A stretch of 10,801 nt of DNA from positions 1 to 10,801 of the forward strand of contig DAOTTY010000392.1 in assembly GCA_034437575.1 (NCBI GenBank). The letters run 5' to 3'. Source of the stretch: DAOTTY01 sp034437575 (lineage in GTDB: Bacteria > Chloroflexota > Anaerolineae > Aggregatilineales > Phototrophicaceae). A program made the position numbers and the translations under genes. Below, piece after piece: positions 6,082-10,801 of the stretch. How positions within the stretch are numbered: the first letter of the stretch is position 1; every line of letters begins with the position of its first letter. The notes under the pieces are model-generated. The model did no database searches. It saw only the letters and a list, made by a program, of their open reading frames with translations, and was not told the DNA's origin.

Positions 6082-7490
6082 CCCATCACCCGGCCCTGGA
6101 GTGACGCAGCCACCGTGACGCGCAGCCGCTCAAGCACAGTGGGGGCCACGTCCATCAGTTGATGACCCGCCACATACCCCCGGCCCTGGCGGCGCGGCTC
6201 GTGCAGCAGGAATAAGCCCTGTGGCGCGTGATTGGCATCGTCCGGGCCGGTGTCGTTTTCCAGCGTATGCACGCCGTCGTAGCCCAGGCCGCCCACACAG
6301 CGCCAGTGCAAGTCACCGAAGTACACCAGCAAATCTGGCGGGATGTTGTTCGTTTGCGTGTAGATTTGCTCCGGCGCGTAGACGGTTGTATTCAGTGGCG
6401 TGCCGTCTGGTGCGGGGATGGCCTGTAGCGCGGCGGTGAGTTCTGCCTTCACTGCGGCCACCTCCCCCGCCGGGATCACGCCCTGCGGTTCGCGCCCCGC
6501 TACATTCAGGAAGATGCGCCCATAGTAGCCGCCTGTACTCCACGCCCGCGTGCGGGGCCAGTTTATATCGGCGTCCTCAAAGCGTGTTAGCGTGCCTTCT
6601 GGCGGCGGCGTGTTAAGCGCCAGCCAGCCGTTGCGCCACAGCCACTCGTTTATCGCAATTGCGCCGTCCATGCGCGTCACGCCATGATCGCTGACGATGA
6701 GCACCGTCACGTCGTCGCCCACTGCACGGAGCAGGTCGGCAAGGTGGGCGTCCACCTGCTTGTAATAGTCACGGATGGTATGACGAAACGGGCTGTCCGG
6801 CTCATGCAGGCGGTGGGCCGGGTCATGGTAGCGCCAAAAGCCATGATGCACCCGGTCTGTGCCCATGTTAACGTACATGGCAAAGTCCCAGGGCTTGCTG
6901 GTCAGCGTATGCTGGAGCAGCTTAAACTGCACGTCGGTCACATCACTGATGCGCTGCGCCAGCCACGCTTTGTCGTGCGTGCGGAAGCCCGTTGCATCAA
7001 AGGCATAGCCTGGCGTGACCTTCAACACCTCGCTTTTGAAAATGGCCGGGTAGGTAAAGGCACTCTCCAAACCAGGGGTCAAAAATCCGCTGACGAGATG
7101 GCCGTTGAGCGGGCGCGGCGGGTACGTTTGCGGCACACCGATGACCACATTTTGCTTGCCCGCCTCACTGAGCATCTCCCACAGGCGCGGGACTTTGATT
7201 GCCTGACCATTGGCAACGGTCAGGCTGTTGTAGTCATAGGCGGCGCGGTTGCGAAAGCCATACACCCCCAACACACCGGGGTCGCGGCTGCTGGTCATAC
7301 TGCTCCATGCCGGGACGGTAATGCACGGGATGGACGACTCCAGCGGGCCGTAGGTGCCACCGGCGATTAAACGGCTGAGCGTGGGCAAATCAGCCCGGAA
7401 CTCGTCAAAAATCAGGTGCGGCGGGGCGCAGTCCAGGCCGATGACGAGCAGGCGCGGTGGTTTGCGCCCCAAACGTGACAGGAAGCGCAT
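6078..7490 (-). CDS. AlkP-superfamily phosphohydrolase/phosphomutase (COG3379-like)
   Basis: A 470-aa metal-dependent hydrolase of the alkaline phosphatase superfamily, nucleotide pyrophosphatase/phosphodiesterase-like branch. Visible two-metal site residues are D20 (IGLDCAPP), the probable nucleophile T58 in ITVPAWSSM, D212 and H216 in TDRVHHGFW, D268 and H269 in VSDHG, and H421 in ANHAPQGLF. The segments NVAGREPQGV and PDLLVYFGD match the COG3379 pattern. The expected active-site residues are all present, so it should be active. The substrate is unknown; a phosphodiester, phospholipid head group or sugar phosphate are all possible. There is no signal peptide or membrane helix, so it is probably cytoplasmic. 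The ATG directly follows the TAG stop of the hydrolase gene, with no spacer and no evident ribosome binding site, pointing to coupled translation as the last gene of the nusB-tat operon. Confidence 0.88.
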   Translation of the reverse strand: MRFLSRLGRKPPRLLVIGLDCAPPHLIFDEFRADLPTLSRLIAGGTYGPLESSIPCITVPAWSSMTSSRDPGVLGVYGFRNRAAYDYNSLTVANGQAIKVPRLWEMLSEAGKQNVVIGVPQTYPPRPLNGHLVSGFLTPGLESAFTYPAIFKSEVLKVTPGYAFDATGFRTHDKAWLAQRISDVTDVQFKLLQHTLTSKPWDFAMYVNMGTDRVHHGFWRYHDPAHRLHEPDSPFRHTIRDYYKQVDAHLADLLRAVGDDVTVLIVSDHGVTRMDGAIAINEWLWRNGWLALNTPPPEGTLTRFEDADINWPRTRAWSTGGYYGRIFLNVAGREPQGVIPAGEVAAVKAELTAALQAIPAPDGTPLNTTVYAPEQIYTQTNNIPPDLLVYFGDLHWRCVGGLGYDGVHTLENDTGPDDANHAPQGLFLLHEPRRQGRGYVAGHQLMDVAPTVLERLRVTVAASLQGRVMG

Positions 7491-8414
7491 CTAATCGCTC
7501 AGCAGGGCGTTAGCGTGGAAGCCGCCCAGGATGCGTTGGGTGTCTTGCGGGTAGGCTTGCAGATAGCCACCATGACCAACACCCGGCACCTCCCACAGTG
7601 TGCTGTTGATTGCTGCCGCCGCCAGTGCCCGCCCGTCGCTTTGCGGTTCTTGCGTGCCGTAGATGAGCAGCACCGGGCGCGGGTTGATGTCGTCCATGAT
7701 GTGGATCGGCGCAAGCTGGCTGAGCGGCATCCCGGTTCCAGCGCGGAAGCCCCACCGCAGCCCCACCAGATGCAGCCGCAAAATAGGTGATAGCGTGGGG
7801 TCGTTGGCCCCAACATTTGCCTCCATGTCGTGATAGTTACCCATCGCACTCACCGCCCGAATCTGCGGGGTGCGGGCCGCGCCGAACAGGGCCGCTGCCC
7901 CGCCTGCACTAAACCCATGAACGGATACGCGCTGCGGGTTTATACCATCGCGGCTGAGCAGGTAGGTGTAGGCGGCGGTCACGTCGTCGCCCTCGGCATA
8001 GCCGAGTGTGGTCGGCTGGCCCAGGCACACCCGTGACCCTAACACCAGCACGTTTAAGCCCGCATTGTGGAACACCTGCGCGTAATCCATCTGCCCGCCG
8101 TGATCCTGATTGAAGGGCGGCGCGATAATCACGGTGGCATCGGTGCTTGCGGGGATGAAGTAGGCGGTCAGCGTCAGGTCACCCGACGGAAACGTGACCA
8201 CCTCATGGGGCAGGCCGTACTGGTGAGGGGTTGGCGTGGTTACACAGGCCGTCGTCGTCAGGCTATACATCGTCTGAAAGCCCCAAACCACCGGGATAGA
8301 CAGTAGTCCGACGGTCAGCAGCAGCAGCGCCACGATGACCAACCGCCGCCAGTAGGCGGCGTTGCGCTTAGGCGCTGCGCTTGTACGCACTGCCCCGCCT
8401 GAAGATACGCGCAC
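7491..8414 (-). CDS. Membrane-anchored alpha/beta hydrolase
   Basis: A 307-aa protein with one N-terminal membrane helix (about 25-46) and an extracytoplasmic alpha/beta-hydrolase domain. The nucleophile elbow is GFSAGG with S169, and the catalytic histidine is H281 in GVGHGG. The acid is probably E256 in YGTQEP, where Asp is more common. It belongs to the broad BAAT/dienelactone-hydrolase/peptidase-S15-like group, and the substrate cannot be named. Two arginines (R23, R24) stand directly before the hydrophobic stretch as WRRLVIV, which loosely fits a twin-arginine signal anchor; the neighbouring genes encode Tat components. The start is GTG at 8414, the furthest upstream before an in-frame stop, and it overlaps tatC by 47 nt. 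An internal GTG at 8390 would shorten the overlap to 23 nt without affecting the helix. Confidence 0.85.
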   Translation of the reverse strand: MRVSSGGAVRTSAAPKRNAAYWRRLVIVALLLLTVGLLSIPVVWGFQTMYSLTTTACVTTPTPHQYGLPHEVVTFPSGDLTLTAYFIPASTDATVIIAPPFNQDHGGQMDYAQVFHNAGLNVLVLGSRVCLGQPTTLGYAEGDDVTAAYTYLLSRDGINPQRVSVHGFSAGGAAALFGAARTPQIRAVSAMGNYHDMEANVGANDPTLSPILRLHLVGLRWGFRAGTGMPLSQLAPIHIMDDINPRPVLLIYGTQEPQSDGRALAAAAINSTLWEVPGVGHGGYLQAYPQDTQRILGGFHANALLSD

Positions 8415-9174
8415 CCATTATCACCAGCACGATGCTCACCAGATACAGCGCCATCAGCGGCCCCATCACCAGCATCATGTTAACGGGGTCTACGGTGGGT
8501 GTAATCATGGCCGCCGCCACCGCAGAAATCACGATGGCCAAGCGCCAGTTGTTGATGAGCGGGCGGGGAGCGACGAAGCCCAACAGCGACATAATAAACA
8601 GCACCAGCGGCGTTTCAAACGCCACCCCCATCCAGAACAGCAGGTTGGTCACAAACGTGATGTAACGGCCTGCTTCCCACTGTGACTCAAACAGCCCTTC
8701 CTGAAAGCCCTCCAAAAAGCGCAGCGCTGGCGGAATCAGGACGAACCAGGCGAAGGCTACCCCCAGCAAAAACAGAAAGAATACCGCTGGCAATGCAGAC
8801 ACAAAGTAGCGCTTTTCTTTGCGCGTCATGGCCGGGACGATGAACATCACCAGTTGGTACGTCACGATGGGCACGGCTAACGTCGCCCCGACGAGCAAGG
8901 CCACCCGAAAGTACGCCACTACAGAGCCGGTCGGGTCTATAATCAAAAACTCGTTGCCGCCCGCCAGCGTGAGGTAGGGCTGCCCCAGGTATTGCAAAAT
9001 TTGCCCGGCGAACACCGACCCTAACGCTGTGCCGATGCCAATCCCCAGCACCGAGCGGATGAGGCGGCGGCGCAGTTCGTCCAGGTGCTCCAAAAAGCCC
9101 ATTCGGGCGCTGTGGCCGTTCTCTTCCTCGTAGATGTCTACGTCTGGCGGCGGCGTGCTTTTGAGCTTGCTCAT
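8368..9174 (-). CDS. tatC: Sec-independent protein translocase TatC
   Basis: The 268-aa six-helix membrane core of the twin-arginine translocase, which recognises RR signal peptides on folded proteins. Family hallmarks are the cytoplasmic N-terminal FLEHLDELRRRLI (E33, R35), the loop PAMTRKEKRYF with E120 (equivalent to signal-binding E103 in E. coli), the conserved GVAFETP with E187 in helix 4, and ITPTVDP before the last helices. A charged, Pro-containing N-terminal extension of about 24 residues precedes the core. The ATG overlaps the stop of the tatA/B gene as ATGA, and the 3' end overlaps the hydrolase gene by 47 nt. With the single TatA/B-family partner upstream it forms a minimal two-gene tat cluster. 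Confidence 0.96.
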   Translation of the reverse strand: MSKLKSTPPPDVDIYEEENGHSARMGFLEHLDELRRRLIRSVLGIGIGTALGSVFAGQILQYLGQPYLTLAGGNEFLIIDPTGSVVAYFRVALLVGATLAVPIVTYQLVMFIVPAMTRKEKRYFVSALPAVFFLFLLGVAFAWFVLIPPALRFLEGFQEGLFESQWEAGRYITFVTNLLFWMGVAFETPLVLFIMSLLGFVAPRPLINNWRLAIVISAVAAAMITPTVDPVNMMLVMGPLMALYLVSIVLVIMGARIFRRGSAYKRSA

Positions 9175-9692
9175 TCGTTATCACCCCCGCCCCAGGTGCC
9201 CAGGCTCGGTGCATCGTCATCGGGTTTGGCCGTGTTGTTGGGGCTGCTATCCTCGTTGGCAGCGGGTGGCTCAGGGGCTGTTTGCTTGATGCCGTTTGGG
9301 GATGGCGGCTTGGTCGCGTTTTGCACATCCCGGTTAAGGCCGTCTAGCTCACTTTTAACGCCACGACTGACGCTTTGCAGGTCACGCTGGATGTTCTTGA
9401 GTTCTTTTTCCGGGTTGCCCGCCGCGTCCATCACCTGCTTGCCATAGTCTTGCAGGGATCGCTGTAAGTCGGCGCGGGTGGGCGGTGACTTGGGCACTTT
9501 AATATCCACGCCCGATTCATCCAATTCCTTCTGGAGTGAGACAGCCACTTCTGCCCACATGGTTTGCAATTTAGATGTCCACTGGCCCAGGACGTAAGCC
9601 CACTGCGCGATGCGCTTCGGCCCTGCGACAATGATCGCAATCACCATCACGAGAATCATTTCCCAGCCGCCGATGCCAAAAATGCCGTTCAT
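9171..9692 (-). CDS. tatB: Twin-arginine translocase TatA/TatB-family subunit (TatB-like)
   Basis: A 173-aa single-span membrane protein. It starts FGIGGWEMILVMVIAIIVAGPKR, the standard TatA/B arrangement: a short N-terminal helix with Glu at position 11, a hinge GPKR, then an amphipathic helix (about 27-60). Glu at this position and the long C-terminal part favour TatB. In two-component systems one protein can play both the TatA and TatB roles, so the exact name is uncertain. Residues about 75-125 form a charged helical region and the last 50 are a Pro/Asn/Asp-rich disordered tail. The ATG overlaps the nusB stop by ATGA and its own stop overlaps the tatC start the same way, so nusB, this gene and tatC are translationally linked. 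Confidence 0.87.
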   Translation of the reverse strand: MNGIFGIGGWEMILVMVIAIIVAGPKRIAQWAYVLGQWTSKLQTMWAEVAVSLQKELDESGVDIKVPKSPPTRADLQRSLQDYGKQVMDAAGNPEKELKNIQRDLQSVSRGVKSELDGLNRDVQNATKPPSPNGIKQTAPEPPAANEDSSPNNTAKPDDDAPSLGTWGGGDNE

Positions 9693-10252
9693 GGGGTGTC
9701 CTCGCTGGTTGCGTTATCGGTTGGGGTGTAACTGTCAATCAGGGCGGTTAGTTCGGTTTTGTTGGCGAACACGCCGCCCAGCACCCCATTGACGAAGCGG
9801 GGGGCGCTGTCTGCCCCGAAGTGCTTGGCCAGCCGCACCGCCTCGTCAGTCACAACGCCAATGGGCAGGTGGCCCAGCAGCGAATACTCGTAGACCGCAA
9901 TCCGCAGCAGGTTGCGGTCAATCACGGCTACCTGGTCAAGCGGATATTCGGTGGCCACGGTTTGCAAGATTTGATCGAGCAGCGGTTGGTTATCCAGCAC
10001 ACCGTTGACCAGCTTGTAGGTGTATTCCCGCGTTACGGGCAGCAGGTCGTAGCGGCCCAGGTGATGCGTTAGCACCTCGCCGCGCAAATGGTGGGTGCTG
10101 TCTACTTCGTACAGCACTTGCAGCGCCAGCCACCGGGCAGCACTGCGTTCGCGCCCGTGGTCGTCTGGGATGCTGAGTCCGTCTTCGATGTCGTCTGCGT
10201 TGTTGGGGTCTTGTACAGGATAGTCAGTCACATTGGGTCTGTTGGAATTCAA
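9689..10252 (-). CDS. nusB: Transcription antitermination factor NusB
   Basis: An all-helical RNA-binding protein that, with NusE (ribosomal protein S10), binds boxA RNA and supports antitermination on rRNA operons. The domain (about residues 34-166) shows RSAARWLALQVLYEVD, IDRNLLRIAVYE, TDEAVRLAKHFG and PRFVNGVLG, all typical. At 187 aa it is longer than the 139-aa E. coli protein, with an acidic N-terminal extension of about 33 residues and a short polar tail. The furthest start is TTG at 10252, right after an in-frame stop; a GTG at 10231 is an alternative. Neither has a clear Shine-Dalgarno sequence, so the start is uncertain. It is the first gene of a tight minus-strand operon with tatB and tatC, and shares an upstream region with divergent rnhA. 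Confidence 0.93.
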   Translation of the reverse strand: MNSNRPNVTDYPVQDPNNADDIEDGLSIPDDHGRERSAARWLALQVLYEVDSTHHLRGEVLTHHLGRYDLLPVTREYTYKLVNGVLDNQPLLDQILQTVATEYPLDQVAVIDRNLLRIAVYEYSLLGHLPIGVVTDEAVRLAKHFGADSAPRFVNGVLGGVFANKTELTALIDSYTPTDNATSEDTP

Positions 10253-10267
10253 TCAGGAAGTATCTAT

Positions 10268-10295
10268 ATTCTAGCAAAACCTGGCGCGGTTTACA
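10268..10295 (-). promoter_or_regulatory. Candidate promoter for the nusB-tat operon
   Basis: Read on the minus strand, TAGAAT (10273-10268) is preceded by TG one base upstream, giving an extended -10. TGTAAA (10295-10290), 16 nt upstream, is a weak -35. Transcription would start near 10261, only about 9 nt before the TTG but about 30 nt before the GTG at 10231. That bears on which start is used. Confidence 0.4.
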
Positions 10296-10296
10296 C

Positions 10297-10324
10297 GCGA
10301 CAGATGACGTGAGGGCGGTATAAT
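10297..10324 (+). promoter_or_regulatory. Candidate promoter for rnhA
   Basis: A perfect TATAAT -10 box at 10319-10324 has a partial -35 (GCGACA, 10297-10302) 16 nt upstream. Initiation near 10331 would give a leader of about 55 nt. The -35 is weak, so confidence rests mainly on the -10 and its placement. The region overlaps the divergent nusB promoter. Confidence 0.5.
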
Positions 10325-10385
10325 AGCCTCCTTCGGCTGATTATCGTATTGCATTGAACGCAAACTGGAACGTTAGGAATTTGGT

Positions 10386-10801
10386 TTGACCCAAAAAGTG
10401 ACCATCTACACCGACGGCGGCTGCGCCCCCAACCCTGGCCCCGGTGGATGGGCCGCGCTGCTGCTGTACAACGACACCGAAAAAGAACTGAGTGGGGCGC
10501 TTGAGCACACGACCAACAATATCATGGAGCTGACCGCCGCTATCGAAGCGCTTGAGTCCCTGTCACGCTCGTGCGAGGTGGAACTGTTTACAGACAGCAC
10601 CTACCTCAAAAATGGCATCAACAGTTGGATTAACAACTGGAAGCGCAACGGCTGGAAAACCGCCAGTAAAAAGCCAGTCAAGAACAAAGACCTGTGGGTG
10701 CGCCTGGACGCCGCCACGCAGCGCCACACCATCACCTGGAAGTGGGTGAAGGGCCACAGCGGTAACCCGTACAACGAGCGCGTAGACAAACTCGTCCACG
10801 C
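10386..10801 (+). CDS. rnhA: Ribonuclease HI (3' end outside window)
   Basis: Cleaves the RNA strand of RNA-DNA hybrids, removing R-loops and primer remnants. The 138 visible codons include the whole active site: D10 (YTDGG), E48 (NIMELTAA), D70 (FTDSTYL), H124 (KGHSG) and D134 (NERVD). With TTG at 10386 as start, these numbers coincide exactly with E. coli RNase HI, which supports that start. An AGGA (10375-10378) 7 nt upstream also supports it, and an in-frame TAG at 10374 rules out anything earlier. GTG at 10398 is the only other early option and is 19 nt from the AGGA. The basic handle region (NNWKRNGWKT) is present, as in the E. coli enzyme. The last few residues are cut off by the window. 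Confidence 0.95.
   Translation, partial: MTQKVTIYTDGGCAPNPGPGGWAALLLYNDTEKELSGALEHTTNNIMELTAAIEALESLSRSCEVELFTDSTYLKNGINSWINNWKRNGWKTASKKPVKNKDLWVRLDAATQRHTITWKWVKGHSGNPYNERVDKLVH

Noticed and set aside
6684..7370. Plus-strand 228-aa open frame
   Set aside because: It lies opposite the AlkP-superfamily gene, whose motifs are intact; the His/Arg/Val-rich product is typical of an antisense shadow in high-GC DNA.
8687..9328. Minus-strand 213-aa open frame across tatC and tatB
   Set aside because: It is in an alternative frame to two clearly recognisable genes and is Arg/Pro-rich without motifs.

Overview
The window looks like a chromosomal segment of a Chloroflexota bacterium, probably Anaerolineae-like. 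This is inferred from three things: a surface protein with a long Thr-Pro linker before a C-terminal membrane anchor, a RibY-type substrate-binding protein behind an FMN riboswitch, and an AlkP-superfamily phosphohydrolase of the COG3379 type. There are no insertion sequences, tRNA/rRNA genes, CRISPR arrays or phage genes. Coding density is high and most genes overlap or nearly touch.

Left block (1-3747, + strand): a CPBP intramembrane protease, cut by the window edge; a membrane-anchored peptidase-MA-like protein overlapping it by ATGA, in which the residues aligning with the zinc ligands are all replaced; a possible 43-aa ORF; and rlmN (23S rRNA A2503 / tRNA A37 methyltransferase).

Riboflavin block (3748-6081, + strand): a 554-nt non-coding stretch holds an extended -10 promoter, a complete FMN riboswitch with large variable stems, an intrinsic terminator, and a small inverted repeat over the next ribosome binding site. 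It is followed by ribY (periplasmic-type riboflavin-binding protein of an ABC importer) and ribE (riboflavin synthase). The layout is that of an FMN-repressed unit for uptake and synthesis. No permease or ATPase gene is present in the window.

Right block (10252 down to 6078, - strand): nusB, a tatA/B-family gene, tatC, a membrane-anchored alpha/beta hydrolase and an AlkP-superfamily phosphohydrolase. Successive overlaps are 4, 4 and 47 nt, and the last two genes abut with no gap, so this is very probably one operon. It converges on ribE so tightly that both stop codons lie in one CTAG. At the right edge rnhA (RNase HI, truncated by the window) diverges from nusB; both genes appear to start with TTG.

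Most genes belong to known families. The parts that merit a second look are the riboswitch expression platform, the lone RibY, the inactivated-looking peptidase next to an intramembrane protease, and the twin-arginine membrane anchor on the hydrolase encoded beside tatC.
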